Below the pieces are notes generated by a model, which saw nothing but the letters and a program-made list of their open reading frames with translations, made no database searches and was not told the origin of the DNA. A stretch of 64,000 nucleotides of DNA, taken from assembly GCF_002157355.1 (NCBI RefSeq), contig NZ_LYMK01000002.1, positions 62,001 to 126,000 on the forward strand. The letters are read 5' to 3'. Source of the DNA: Variovorax sp. JS1663 (GTDB taxonomy: Bacteria; Pseudomonadota; Gammaproteobacteria; Burkholderiales; Burkholderiaceae_C). This document shows, in pieces, positions 23,128 to 32,019 of this stretch. The position numbers and the translations under genes were made by a program. Position 1 is the first letter of the stretch; each line of letters opens with the position of its first letter.

Positions 23128-24549
23128 TCAGGTCCGTATCACCCGCCCCGGATTCAGCAGGTTCTGCGGGTCCAGCCCGCGCTTGATGGCGCGCATCATC
23201 TCCAGCGCCACCGGTGACTTGTGCGCCTCCAGCGTCTCGACCTTGAGCGAGCCCACGCCATGCTCGGCCGAAAAGGAGCCGGCGAAGCGGCGCACCGATT
23301 CGTACACCAGGCCGTTGATCCGGTCCTCGTGGTCGCGCAGGAAGTCGCCGTTGTGCGCACCGGCCGGCGCCTGCACGTTGTAGTGCAGGTTGCCGTCGCC
23401 CAGGTGGCCGAAGTTCACCAGCCGCACACCGGGCATCTCGCGCTCCAGCAGGGCATCGGTCTCGGCCACGAAGGCCGGGATGCGCGAGACCGGGATCGAG
23501 ATGTCGTGCTTGATGTTGAGCCCTTCCTCGGCCTGCGCGAGCGGGATGCTCTCGCGCACGTGCCAGAGCTGGTGGGCCTGGGTCAGGTTCTCGGCCACCA
23601 CCGCGTCGCTCACGCAGCCGGACTCGAAGGCCGTTTCGAGCAGGGCCTCGAAACGGGCGCGCGCATGGTCTTCCGACTCGTTGTCGGAGTTCTCCAGCAG
23701 CACGCAGTAGGGCACGCCGTCGTCTTCGATGAAGGGCACGCGCTGGGCCGGGAAATGCCTGGCCACCAGGCTGAGCGCGAAGCGGCCCATCACCTCGAAG
23801 CCGGTGAGCCCGGCGCCCAGGCGCTGGTGGGCCAGGCCCAGCAGTTCCACCGCCTGCTCCAGCGTGGGCACGGCGGCCCAGGCGGTCAGCCGCGCCGCCG
23901 GCAGGGGATAGAGCTTCAGCGTGGCGGCGGTGATGATGCCCAGCGTGCCTTCGCTGCCGATCATCAGGTCGCGCAGGTCGTAGCCGGTGTTGTCCTTGCG
24001 CAGGCCGCTGGTGCCTTCCCAGATGCCGCCCTGCGGCGTGACCACCTCCAGGCCCAGGCACAGCTCGCGCGCATTGCCGTAGCGCAGCACCTGCGTGCCG
24101 CCGGCGTTGGTCGCGAGGTTGCCGCCGATGGTGCAGCTGCCCTCGGCCGCCAGGCTCAGCGGAAACAGGAAGCCGGCCTTCTCGGCCGTCTCCTGGAGCG
24201 TCTGCAGCACGCAGCCGGCCTCCACCGTCATCGTGAGGTTGGCCGCATCCACCTCGCGCACCGCGTTCATGCGCTGCAGGCTCAGCACCACCTGGGTGCC
24301 GCTCTCGTCGGGGATGGAGCCGACCGCGAGGCCGGTGTTGCCGCCCTGCGGGACGATCGCGGTGCCGGCGGCCGCGCAGGCCTTCACCACCTCGGCCACC
24401 TGCGGCGTGCTGCCCGGGCGCACCACGGCCAGCGCCTTGCCGCGGGCGCGCTTGCGCCAGTCCTGCTCCCAGGCGCCGAGGTCGCCCTCGGTCAGTACGT
24501 TGGCCGCACCCACGATGGCGCGCAACTGTTCGATCAACTCGGTGTTCAT
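23128..24549 (-). CDS. FAD-linked oxidase / D-2-hydroxyacid dehydrogenase (GlcD-like)
   Basis: This 473-residue VAO/PCMH-fold flavoprotein has the FAD-binding region at 40-220 (GTAIVPQGGNTGLAVGS, EGSCTIGGNLATNAGG, GSEGTLGIITAATLKLYP). The C-terminal FAD-oxidase domain contains LVNFGHLGDGNLHYN, with metal-binding His residues, and FSAEHGVGSLK. It resembles D-lactate, glycolate and D-2-hydroxyglutarate dehydrogenases. The exact hydroxyacid is uncertain. GGAGGTA precedes the ATG. The amidotransferase gene follows 11 bases downstream. Confidence 0.9.
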   Translation of the reverse strand: MNTELIEQLRAIVGAANVLTEGDLGAWEQDWRKRARGKALAVVRPGSTPQVAEVVKACAAAGTAIVPQGGNTGLAVGSIPDESGTQVVLSLQRMNAVREVDAANLTMTVEAGCVLQTLQETAEKAGFLFPLSLAAEGSCTIGGNLATNAGGTQVLRYGNARELCLGLEVVTPQGGIWEGTSGLRKDNTGYDLRDLMIGSEGTLGIITAATLKLYPLPAARLTAWAAVPTLEQAVELLGLAHQRLGAGLTGFEVMGRFALSLVARHFPAQRVPFIEDDGVPYCVLLENSDNESEDHARARFEALLETAFESGCVSDAVVAENLTQAHQLWHVRESIPLAQAEEGLNIKHDISIPVSRIPAFVAETDALLEREMPGVRLVNFGHLGDGNLHYNVQAPAGAHNGDFLRDHEDRINGLVYESVRRFAGSFSAEHGVGSLKVETLEAHKSPVALEMMRAIKRGLDPQNLLNPGRVIRT

Positions 24550-24604
24550 TGGGTACCTCCGCCTTCGGCTGCGGTGCGAGCGCCTTCGGGCGGCCGTGCG
24601 ACGC

Positions 24605-25003
24605 TCATGGCGCGGCTCCTTCCAGGCTGTGGGACTTGGCGTGCCGAAGGCGAAGGCGCACATGCCAGGCGCAGGCGGCGAAGAGCACGAGGCACAGCAG
24701 GACCTCGGCCAGCGCGAGCACCCGGCTCGTGCCGTCCACGTCGCTCCAGGCGCGCACCACGCCCTCGGTGAAATAGAGCCAGACCAGCAGGCTGACCCAG
24801 CGGTAGGTGTACATGCGGTTCTTCAGGATCCCCGCCAAGGGGATGGCGAGCGGCAGCACCTTGAGCGCCAGCCAGGAGCCGCCCGGGCGCAGCGGCGCCA
24901 GCCACAGTTCCCAGGCCAGGCCCAGCGCGATCAGCCCGAGCAGGCTGCCGGCGGCGAGCCAACGGGTGGCGGAGACGGAAGGGGGAGCGGCGGGAGCTTT
25001 CAC
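24605..25003 (-). CDS. DUF2069 inner-membrane protein
   Basis: This 132-residue protein has four predicted membrane helices (about 13-30, 44-60, 66-83, 93-113) and the family's KNRMYTYRWVSLLVWLYFTEG segment. The function is unknown. The start is a GTG at 25003. It lies just upstream of the FAD oxidase gene on the same strand and is divergent from the YihY-like gene. Confidence 0.85.
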   Translation of the reverse strand: MKAPAAPPSVSATRWLAAGSLLGLIALGLAWELWLAPLRPGGSWLALKVLPLAIPLAGILKNRMYTYRWVSLLVWLYFTEGVVRAWSDVDGTSRVLALAEVLLCLVLFAACAWHVRLRLRHAKSHSLEGAAP

Positions 25004-25065
25004 GGCGGCGGAGTCGGGGCGGTCGGCGCCGGGCTGGCAGATGACCCGATGGCATGATAGCCGCC

Positions 25066-26271
25066 ATGAATCGCCGGCAACTCTGGAGGGATCTTTCGCA
25101 TTTTCCCTGGGGCAATACGGCGGCGGTGCTGGGCGAGCGCTTCCGCGAGGACCGCCTCGGCCTCACCGCCAGCAGCCTCACCTTCACCACCACCATCGCG
25201 ATGGTGCCCTTCTTCACCGTGGCGCTGGCGCTGTTCACGGTGTTCCCCATGTTCGCCGCCATGCAGGGGCGCGTGCAGCGCTGGCTGATCGAGAGCCTGA
25301 TCCCCGACAACATCGCGCGCCAGGTGCTGGGCTACCTCAACCAGTTCGCCAGCAAGGCCAGCGAACTGGGCGTGGCCGGCCTGGTGGTGCTGCTGGTCAC
25401 GGCCATCGCGCTGATCCTCACCATCGACAAGACGCTCAACAACATCTGGCGGGTGCGCACGCCGCGGCCCTTCGCGCAGCGGGTGCTGATCTACTGGGCC
25501 GCCCTCACGCTGGGGCCGCTGGTGCTGGCCCTGAGCCTGAGCACCACCGCCTACGTGTTCTCCGTCTCGCGGGAGTGGGTCGGGCGCGGCATGCTCAAGC
25601 TGGTGTTCGACGCCTTCGAGTTCGTGCTGCTGGCCGGCGGCATGGCCTCGCTCTACCACTACGTGCCCAACACGAACGTCAAATGGGCCCATGCCTGGGC
25701 CGGCGGCGTCTTCGTGGCGGCGGCGATCGAGGTCGCCAAGCGGGTGCTGGGCTACTACCTGAGCCTGGTGCCGACCTATTCGGTGCTCTACGGCGCCTTC
25801 GCCACCGTGCCGATCCTGCTCGTGTGGATCTACGTGGCGTGGGTGATCGTGCTGCTGGGCGCGGTGATCGCCGCCTACCTGCCCAGCCTGCTGACCGGGG
25901 TGGCGCGGCGCGGCGGCATGGCCGGCTGGCCGCTGCAGCTGGCGGTGGAGGTGCTGCAGCACCTGGCGCAGGCGCGGGATTCGCAGGTCAAGGGCCTGGG
26001 CGCGGCCGACCTGGTCGCGCGAATGCGGGTCGACGTGCTGCAGCTCGCGCCGGTGCTGGAGACACTGGTGGCGCTCGACTGGGTCGGGCCGCTGGCCGAG
26101 GAGCCCGTCGACGAGGACCCGCGCTACGTGCTGCTGGCCGACCCGGCCCGCACCCCGCTGGAGCCCCTGCTCAGGGAACTGCTGCTGCCGCAGGCGCCGC
26201 CGCTCGATAACCTGTGGCAGAAAGGCCCCTTGCGCTCGCTGCTGCTGCAGGATTTGCTGCCGTATCGATAA
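25066..26271 (+). CDS. YihY/BrkB family inner-membrane protein
   Basis: This ~401-residue protein has the six-helix YihY/BrkB core in residues ~30-280 (LTASSLTFTTTIAMVPFFTV, YVPNTNVKWAHAWAGGVF, LVWIYVAWVIVLLGAVI). The cytoplasmic C-terminal tail is ~120 residues. The old ribonuclease BN label for this family is not supported. An ATG at 25054 would add four residues, and neither start has a clear ribosome site. The stop overlaps no functional gene; a thioredoxin-like gene follows 43 bp later. Confidence 0.87.
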   Translation: MNRRQLWRDLSHFPWGNTAAVLGERFREDRLGLTASSLTFTTTIAMVPFFTVALALFTVFPMFAAMQGRVQRWLIESLIPDNIARQVLGYLNQFASKASELGVAGLVVLLVTAIALILTIDKTLNNIWRVRTPRPFAQRVLIYWAALTLGPLVLALSLSTTAYVFSVSREWVGRGMLKLVFDAFEFVLLAGGMASLYHYVPNTNVKWAHAWAGGVFVAAAIEVAKRVLGYYLSLVPTYSVLYGAFATVPILLVWIYVAWVIVLLGAVIAAYLPSLLTGVARRGGMAGWPLQLAVEVLQHLAQARDSQVKGLGAADLVARMRVDVLQLAPVLETLVALDWVGPLAEEPVDEDPRYVLLADPARTPLEPLLRELLLPQAPPLDNLWQKGPLRSLLLQDLLPYR

Positions 26272-26313
26272 TGGCGGGGCCTTTCGCTTCGCTCCAACCT
26301 CATTCATTCAGCC

Positions 26314-26700
26314 TTGAACGATTCCGTCTCCCCCGCGACCCTGGATGCCGCCGACGACACCTTGTGGGTGGTCTGCCTCTGCGCCGAATGGTGCGGCAGC
26401 TGCCGCGAGTACCGGCCGCTGTTCGAGCAGGTGGCGCGGTCCCATCCGCGCTTCCGCTTCGCCTGGGTCGACATCGAGGACCATGCCGAGCTGGCGGACG
26501 ACTTCGACGTCGAGACCTTCCCCACGCTGCTGGTGGCCGGCGAATCCGGCACCCGCTTCCTCGGCCCGCTGCTGCCGCACGCCGAGACGCTGGCCCGCAT
26601 GCTCGGCGCCCTGCAACAGGCCCAGGCGCCGGCGCCGGAAGTCCGCACCCTGATCGCCGCGCTGGCGCGCGATCCGGGCAGCTTCGAGATCACCCACTGA
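26314..26700 (+). CDS. Thioredoxin-like protein
   Basis: This 128-residue cytoplasmic thioredoxin fold has the active-site motif WCGSC (CAEWCGSCREYRP, about 25-37) and the cis-Pro in VETFPTLLVAG. The redox pair brackets Gly-Ser rather than the classical Gly-Pro, which changes the redox potential. The only start in frame near the beginning is TTG at 26314, with no obvious ribosome site, so low or coupled expression is expected. It may reduce disulfides or act as a bacillithiol/glutathione-independent thiol donor. Confidence 0.8.
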   Translation: MNDSVSPATLDAADDTLWVVCLCAEWCGSCREYRPLFEQVARSHPRFRFAWVDIEDHAELADDFDVETFPTLLVAGESGTRFLGPLLPHAETLARMLGALQQAQAPAPEVRTLIAALARDPGSFEITH

Positions 26701-26710
26701 CGAACGCCCC

Positions 26711-27373
26711 ATGAAGGTCCTGCTTTTCGGCGCGACCGGCATGGTGGGCCAGGGCGTGCTGCGCGAGTGCCTGCTCGATCCCGGCGTCACGAAGGTGCTG
26801 AGCGTCGGCCGCCGGACGACCGGCCAGGTGCATCCGAAGCTCGAGGAGCTCGTGGTGCCGGACATGCTCGACTACGGCGCGGTCGAGGACCGGTTGGCGG
26901 GCTACGACGCCTGCTTCTTCTGCCTCGGCGTGTCCTCCGTCGGCATGAGCGAGCCGGACTACCGGCGCGTGACCCTCGACATCACGCTGGCCGCAGCCCG
27001 GCTGCTGGTGCGGCTCAACCCGCAGATGTGCTTTGTCTACGTCTCCGGCGCCGGCACCGACAGCACCGAGCGCGGCCCCAGCATGTGGGCGCGCGTCAAG
27101 GGCGAGACCGAGAACGCGCTGATGCGCCTGCCCTTCAGGGCCGCCTACATGTTCCGCCCCGGCTTCATCCAGCCCTTGAACGGCGTGCGCTCCAAGACGG
27201 CGTTGTACCGGTGGATCTACGTGCTGGCCACCCCGGTGTTCGGCCTGGTGCGCCACCTGTCGCCGGATCGCGTGACCACCAGCGAGCAGATCGGCCGCGC
27301 CATGCTGGCCGCGGCCCGCAACGGCGCGCCCGCGCCGCTGGTGGAAATGTCCGACATCAACGCGCTGCGCTGA
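26711..27373 (+). CDS. NAD(P)-binding Rossmann-fold epimerase-like protein
   Basis: This 220-residue short-chain (atypical SDR/NmrA-like) protein has the dinucleotide motif LLFGATGMVGQGVL at residues 4-17. YVSGAGTDS stands where the Ser of the active site is expected. It is shorter than true sugar epimerases. The substrate is unknown. It starts 10 bases after the thioredoxin-like gene and converges with the hydrolase gene, overlapping it by 17 bases (27357-27373). Confidence 0.85.
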   Translation: MKVLLFGATGMVGQGVLRECLLDPGVTKVLSVGRRTTGQVHPKLEELVVPDMLDYGAVEDRLAGYDACFFCLGVSSVGMSEPDYRRVTLDITLAAARLLVRLNPQMCFVYVSGAGTDSTERGPSMWARVKGETENALMRLPFRAAYMFRPGFIQPLNGVRSKTALYRWIYVLATPVFGLVRHLSPDRVTTSEQIGRAMLAAARNGAPAPLVEMSDINALR

Positions 27374-28169
27374 AGAAATCCCGCAGCGCGAACAGCACCT
27401 CGTCCGGTGCCTCGCTCATCAGCGCATGGCCCGCCGTGACCTGCACCGTCCGCCCATCGCGCGCCTTCGCCGCGAGCGCTTTGGTGGCGCGCGGTGGCGT
27501 CATCTGGTCGGCGTTGCCGAGCACGAAGAGGACGGGGCACTGCACCGCGGCCATCGCGGCCTCGCCGTTGGCGTAGTCGTTGCAGGCCTTGAAGCCGACG
27601 TGGAACACGTTGACCTCGCGGTTGCTCGCCAGCACGCGGCGCATCAGCGCGCGCGAGCCGCCGTAGAGCCAGGTGCCCGGCCCCAGCGTGGAGGGCGGCG
27701 GGGCCAGCATCGAGTGCGAGAAGCTGTTGACCATGGCGATGGCGCGCTGCGGGTCGTTCAGCGATGCATCGAGCAGGGCGGGCGACACGGTCATCGGGTA
27801 GGCGGTCCCCACCATCGCCAGGTGCGTGATGCGCCCGGGCGCGCGCGCCGCGGCCTCCAGCGCGATCAGCGAGCCGAAGCTGTGGCCGGCGAGGGCCGCC
27901 TTCTGGACGCCCGCCGCATCGAGCAGCGCCAGCACGAACTGCGCGGCCGCCTCCACGCTGGCGGGCGGCGCGCCTTCGCTGCGGCAGTGCCCCGGCAGGT
28001 CCACCGCCAGCACATTCCAGCCGTGGTGAGCGAACCAGCGGCTCTGCAGAATCCACACGCTGTGGTCGTTGAGCACGCCGTGGATGAAGACCACCGTCGG
28101 CTTCGCGGCATCGAAGGGCTTGCCGCCGGTGTAGCAGTAGGCTTTGTGGCCGTTGACGATGAGATCCAT
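27357..28169 (-). CDS. Alpha/beta-hydrolase
   Basis: This 270-residue hydrolase has a complete triad. The nucleophile is the Ser in AGHSFGSL, the acid is probably the Asp in LGNADQMTPP, and the His is in TAGHALMSEAP. The oxyanion HG motif is in FIHGVLNDH. The substrate is unknown. Its start overlaps the stop of the sulfhydrylase gene (TGATG), so the two are coupled. Confidence 0.9.
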   Translation of the reverse strand: MDLIVNGHKAYCYTGGKPFDAAKPTVVFIHGVLNDHSVWILQSRWFAHHGWNVLAVDLPGHCRSEGAPPASVEAAAQFVLALLDAAGVQKAALAGHSFGSLIALEAAARAPGRITHLAMVGTAYPMTVSPALLDASLNDPQRAIAMVNSFSHSMLAPPPSTLGPGTWLYGGSRALMRRVLASNREVNVFHVGFKACNDYANGEAAMAAVQCPVLFVLGNADQMTPPRATKALAAKARDGRTVQVTAGHALMSEAPDEVLFALRDFFSAAR

Positions 28170-29491
28170 CAGGAGCCTGCCTTTTCCGCGGCCTTTTCTG
28201 CCGCCTTCAGTGCGCGCTTCAGGTCATCGATCAGGTCCGCCGGATCCTCCAGGCCGATCGACAGGCGGATCGTGCCCTGCGAGATGCCGGCCGCCGCCAG
28301 CGCCTCGTCCGTCATGCGGAAGTGCGTGGTGCTCGCCGGATGGATCACCAGGCTGCGGCAGTCGCCCACGTTGGCCAGGTGGCTGAAGAGCTTGAGCGTC
28401 TCGATGAACACCTTGCCCTGCTGCCGGTTGCCCTTGAGATCGAAGCTGAACACCGCGCCCGCGCCCTTGGCGCCGTGGCGCAGCAGCCGGTTGGCCAGCG
28501 CGTGGCTGGGATGCGATTCGAGCAGCGGATGGCCCACGTGCGCCACGAAGGGATGCGAGGCCAGGAACTCCACCACCTTCTGCGTGTTGTCGATGTGGCG
28601 CTCCATGCGCAGCGGCAGGGTCTCGATGCCCTGCAGGATCAGCCAGGCCGTGTGCGGGCTCATCGAGGCGCCGAAGTCGCGCAGCCCTTCGCGCCGCGCG
28701 CGCAGCAGGAAGGCGCCCACCGTGCTCTCTTCGCTGAACACCATGTTGTGGAAGCCCTCGTAGGCCTGGGTCAGCTCGGCGAACTTGCCCGAGCGCTCCC
28801 AGTCGAAGCTGCCCGCGTCGACCACCACGCCGCCGATCACCGTGCCGTGGCCGGAGAGGAACTTGGTGGCCGAGTGGTAGACCAGGTCCGCGCCCCAGTC
28901 GAAGGGCTTGATCAGGTAGGGCGAGGTGAGGGTGGAGTCCACCAGCAGCGGCACCCCGGCTGCGTGGGCGATCTCGCTCACTGCCGGGATGTCGAGCACG
29001 TCCAGGCCGGGGTTGCCCACCGTCTCGCCGAACAGCAGCCGCGTTTCGGGCCGGATGGCGGCGCGCCAGCCGTCCAGGTCGCCGGGCTTGACGAAGGTGG
29101 TGTCGATCCCGAAGCGCCGCAGCGTGTAGTGCAAAAGGTTCTGCGAGCCGCCGTAGAGCGCGGTGCTGGCCACGATGTGCGAGCCCGCGCCCATCAGCGT
29201 GGCGATCGCCAGGTGCAGCGCCGCCTGGCCGCTGGCCGTCGCGATCGCGCCGATGCCGCCTTCCAGCGCGGCCACGCGCTGCTCGAGCACCGCGTTGGTC
29301 GGGTTGCTGATGCGCGAGTACACGTGGCCGGCGCGCTCCAGGTTGAAGAGCGCGGCCGCATGGTCGCTCGACTCGAACACGAAGGAGGTGCTCAGGTGGA
29401 TGGGCACGGCGCGCGCGCCGGTGGCGGGGTCGGGCGCCGCACCGGCGTGCAGCGCGAGCGTGTCGAAGCCGGGATCGGAATAACCGGGCAT
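28169..29491 (-). CDS. metY: O-acetylhomoserine sulfhydrylase-type PLP enzyme
   Basis: This 440-residue enzyme is of the Cys/Met-metabolism PLP family. It makes homocysteine from O-acetylhomoserine and sulfide in the family's best-known role. The PLP lysine is in VYHSATKFLSGHGT; YSRISNPTNAVLEQRVAALEG and SIGLEDPADLIDDL are signatures. The length fits MetY. A C-terminal run AAEKAAEKAG is lysine/alanine-rich. The true start is ATG 29491; longer in-frame extensions are not coding. The neighbouring hydrolase is coupled to it. Confidence 0.88.
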   Translation of the reverse strand: MPGYSDPGFDTLALHAGAAPDPATGARAVPIHLSTSFVFESSDHAAALFNLERAGHVYSRISNPTNAVLEQRVAALEGGIGAIATASGQAALHLAIATLMGAGSHIVASTALYGGSQNLLHYTLRRFGIDTTFVKPGDLDGWRAAIRPETRLLFGETVGNPGLDVLDIPAVSEIAHAAGVPLLVDSTLTSPYLIKPFDWGADLVYHSATKFLSGHGTVIGGVVVDAGSFDWERSGKFAELTQAYEGFHNMVFSEESTVGAFLLRARREGLRDFGASMSPHTAWLILQGIETLPLRMERHIDNTQKVVEFLASHPFVAHVGHPLLESHPSHALANRLLRHGAKGAGAVFSFDLKGNRQQGKVFIETLKLFSHLANVGDCRSLVIHPASTTHFRMTDEALAAAGISQGTIRLSIGLEDPADLIDDLKRALKAAEKAAEKAGS

Positions 29492-29632
29492 GGGGACCTT
29501 TCGAAGCAACCGTTTTCTGCAATGCCCCGTTACGCGCGCGATGCCTGCGACGCCGCAGGGGCCGGAGGATGGGCGGCCATTGTGGGCTATATTCAATTCG
29601 GCATCAGCACCGAGCATGAGAGGAGCATCACG

Positions 29633-30082
29633 ATGAAAGTCAGCGACATCCTGCGCGTGAAGGGAAACGCGCTCTTCACCGTCACCCCTGACGAACCCCT
29701 GTCCACGGCGGTCAACACCATGGCCGAGAAGGACATCGGCTCGCTGGTCGTGATGGAGCACGGCGACCTCGTGGGCATGCTGACTTTCCGCGAGGTGATC
29801 GTCGCCATCGTCGGCAACGGCGGCCAGGTCGGCAGCACGCTGGTGCGCAAGGCCATGGACGACCACCCCGTCACCTGCACGCAGGAAACCGACCTGGACG
29901 AAGTGCGTCGCATCATGCTGGAGCGCCATGCCCGCTACATGCCGGTGATCGACAAGCGCATGCTGATGGGCGTGATCAGCTTCTACGACGTGGCCAAGGC
30001 CGTGGTGGACAGCCAGAACTTCGAGAACAAGATGCTCAAGGCCTACATCCGGGACTGGCCGGCAGAGGACGAGCCGTCCTGA
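29633..30082 (+). CDS. CBS-domain pair protein
   Basis: This 149-residue protein consists of two CBS motifs (about 5-60 and 73-130), which together form one Bateman module that binds adenine nucleotides. AGAGGAG precedes the ATG. A TATATT hexamer at 29588-29593 may be its -10. There is no attached enzyme domain, so it is probably a free energy- or ligand-sensing regulator. It diverges from the sulfhydrylase gene. Confidence 0.9.
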   Translation: MKVSDILRVKGNALFTVTPDEPLSTAVNTMAEKDIGSLVVMEHGDLVGMLTFREVIVAIVGNGGQVGSTLVRKAMDDHPVTCTQETDLDEVRRIMLERHARYMPVIDKRMLMGVISFYDVAKAVVDSQNFENKMLKAYIRDWPAEDEPS

Positions 30083-30096
30083 CCGTCGATCGCTGA

Positions 30097-30123
30097 GGGG
30101 CCCTAGCGCCCCCCGCGCTTTTT
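30097..30123 (+). terminator. Candidate terminator after the CBS gene
   Basis: GGGGC (30097-30101) and GCCCC (30108-30112) form a hairpin with a six-base loop. A TTTTT run follows at 30119-30123. It overlaps the end of the convergent LysR gene (stop 30103). Confidence 0.4.
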
Positions 30124-31005
30124 CCGCCCGGCGGTCATCGGGAACAGCGCCATCGCTTCCTCCCGCACCGCCTCCACCAGCCGCAGTCTGAGCGAGGCCC
30201 GCGACCAGATCAGCCCGATGCGCCGCGGCTCGAAGGGCAGGGGCAGCGGAATGCGCGCGAGGCGCAGGCCTTCGGGCCAGGGCCGGGTCCAGTCCGGCAC
30301 CAGCGAGACGCCCAGGCCCCGGTCAACCATCACCGCGATCGCGCCCAGCGCATTGAGCTCGAAGCGCTCGCGCGGCTTGATGCCGGCCTTGCGCAGGTAC
30401 TGCTCGGCCTGGCGGCCTCCCCATTGCGTGCGGTCGTAGCGGATCAGCGGCTGGGTCGACAGCAGCGCGTGCGGATCGGCATGGGCCCACTTCGCCGGTG
30501 CCAGCACCACCAGCGGCTCCTCGCGCAGCAGCTGCCAGCCCAGCGCCTTGGGCAGGGCCACGGGCGACTCCAGCACGATGGCAGCATCCAGCTCGCCGCG
30601 CTGCACCGCGGGGTGCATGTCCACGGAATAGCCGGGCTGCACGAACACATTGACCGCGGGATAGCGCTTCACCAGCCCGGCCAGGATGTCCGGCACCATG
30701 CCCAGCAGCGCATTGGTGCCGGCGCCCAGGCGCAGGTCGCCCGACAGCGTCGCGTCGTTGGCGAGCGAGCGCAGGTCGGCCACCTGGCCCAGCAGCTCGC
30801 GGGCGCGCTCGACGATGCGGTCGCCGGCCTCGGTGGGCGTGACGGTGCGGCCGGTGCGCCGCACCAGCGCCGTACCCATCTCGCGCTCCAGTGCCCGCAC
30901 CTGCTGGCCGACGGCCGCCGGCGTGAGGTTGAGCCGGCGCGCGGCCTCGGCCATGGAGCCGTGCGCAACCACGGCAACGAAGCTCCTGAGGAAGTCGGTG
31001 TTCAT
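30103..31005 (-). CDS. LysR-family regulator of cluster 2
   Basis: This 300-residue LysR protein has its helix-turn-helix at about residues 3-58 (FLRSFVAVVAHGSMAEAARRLNLTPAAVGQQVRALE) and then the effector domain. It ends in a basic tail (RKKRGGR). It faces the CitE-like gene across 100 bp of unusually A/T-rich DNA containing a perfect inverted repeat. It probably controls the 31.1-36.1 kb operon. Confidence 0.87.
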   Translation of the reverse strand: MNTDFLRSFVAVVAHGSMAEAARRLNLTPAAVGQQVRALEREMGTALVRRTGRTVTPTEAGDRIVERARELLGQVADLRSLANDATLSGDLRLGAGTNALLGMVPDILAGLVKRYPAVNVFVQPGYSVDMHPAVQRGELDAAIVLESPVALPKALGWQLLREEPLVVLAPAKWAHADPHALLSTQPLIRYDRTQWGGRQAEQYLRKAGIKPRERFELNALGAIAVMVDRGLGVSLVPDWTRPWPEGLRLARIPLPLPFEPRRIGLIWSRASLRLRLVEAVREEAMALFPMTAGRKKRGGR

Positions 31006-31021
31006 GGGCGCTTGCGACGAT

Positions 31022-31066
31022 AAAGAAAAACTACATTCTAAAAATAGCACCAAGCGGTTTTTCTTT
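31022..31066. promoter_or_regulatory. Inverted repeat between LysR and the CitE-like operon
   Basis: AAAGAAAAAC (31022-31031) and GTTTTTCTTT (31057-31066) are perfect 10-bp inverted arms with a 25-bp spacer. The whole stretch is A/T-rich against a GC-rich genome, and the left arm lies ~17 bp from the LysR start. The layout suits a LysR operator, with the target promoter between the arms. Confidence 0.5.
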
Positions 31067-31106
31067 TTGATGCAAGCGCTCAGACTCCGGAGATTCTTCT
31101 GGAGAC

Positions 31107-31982
31107 ATGATGCGCAGCAAGCTCTTCGTTCCCGGCTCGCGCCCGGAGCTGTTCCCCAAGGCGCTGTCCGGCCCGGCCGATGCCCTGTCCTTCGACCTCG
31201 AGGACGCGGTGGCCGAGGCGCGCAAGGCCGAGGCGCGCGAGTGGGTCCGCGCGCTGCTGTGCTTGCCCGAGGCGCAGGCCTCGGGCAAGACGCTGATCGT
31301 GCGCGTCAACGCGATCGACACGCCGCATTTCGAGGCCGACGTCGCGGCCGTCGTGCGCCAGGGCGTGCACCTCGTGAACCTGCCCAAGGCCGAATCGGCC
31401 GATCAGGTGCGCGCCGCCGCTGCCGCGCTGGAGGCGGCCGAGCGCGCGAACGGCGTGCGCCAGCCGGTGCGGCTGCTGCTCAACATCGAATCCCCGCGCG
31501 GCCTGCGCGAGGCCGCGGCGATGGCCGGCGCGCATGCGCGCGTCGCCGGCCTGCAGCTCGGCTTCGGCGACCTGTTCGAGCCGCTGGGCATCGCCCGCCG
31601 CGACGCCGCCAACGTGCATGCCGCGATGTTCGCGATGCGCATGGCGGCAGGGGAAGCCGGCGTGTTCGCCTACGACGCCGCCTTCGCCGACGTGAAGGAT
31701 GCCGAGGGCTACCTGGCCGAGGCCGACATGGCGCGGCGCCTGGGCTACCTGGGCAAGAGCTGCATCCATCCCAGCCAGGTCGCGCTGGCGCACCAGGTGT
31801 TCCGCCCGCCGCAGGCCGAGATCGAGCGCGCGCTGCGCATCGTCGAGGCGGCGCGCGAGGCACAGGCGCGCGGCGTCGGGGCTTACATGGTCGACGGCCG
31901 CATGGTCGACGGCCCCTTCGTGCGCGGCGCCGAGGCCGTGCTGGCGGACGCGCGCCGGCTCGGCTTGCTGCCCGACGCCTGA
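31107..31982 (+). CDS. HpcH/HpaI-CitE family CoA-ester lyase
   Basis: This 291-residue TIM-barrel lyase is of the CitE type, which cleaves or forms C-C bonds in acyl-CoA esters such as citramalyl- or malyl-CoA. Signatures are RSKLFVPGSRPELF at the start, SFDLEDAVA with its metal-binding acid, LLNIESPRGL and SCIHPSQV. TGGAGAC lies upstream. It is first in a cluster with two Bug receptors, an amidohydrolase and a CoA transferase. The substrate is not readable from sequence. Confidence 0.88.
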   Translation: MMRSKLFVPGSRPELFPKALSGPADALSFDLEDAVAEARKAEAREWVRALLCLPEAQASGKTLIVRVNAIDTPHFEADVAAVVRQGVHLVNLPKAESADQVRAAAAALEAAERANGVRQPVRLLLNIESPRGLREAAAMAGAHARVAGLQLGFGDLFEPLGIARRDAANVHAAMFAMRMAAGEAGVFAYDAAFADVKDAEGYLAEADMARRLGYLGKSCIHPSQVALAHQVFRPPQAEIERALRIVEAAREAQARGVGAYMVDGRMVDGPFVRGAEAVLADARRLGLLPDA

Positions 31983-32019
31983 GGACCGACTTCAACACCA
32001 CGAGCAAAACGGAGACGAC

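Noticed and set aside
28170..28210. The lysine/alanine repeat at the end of the sulfhydrylase as a possible tag or frameshift product
   Set aside because: A short AAEKAAEKAG helix-capping tail in frame with the rest. It ends at a normal stop coupled to the next gene.
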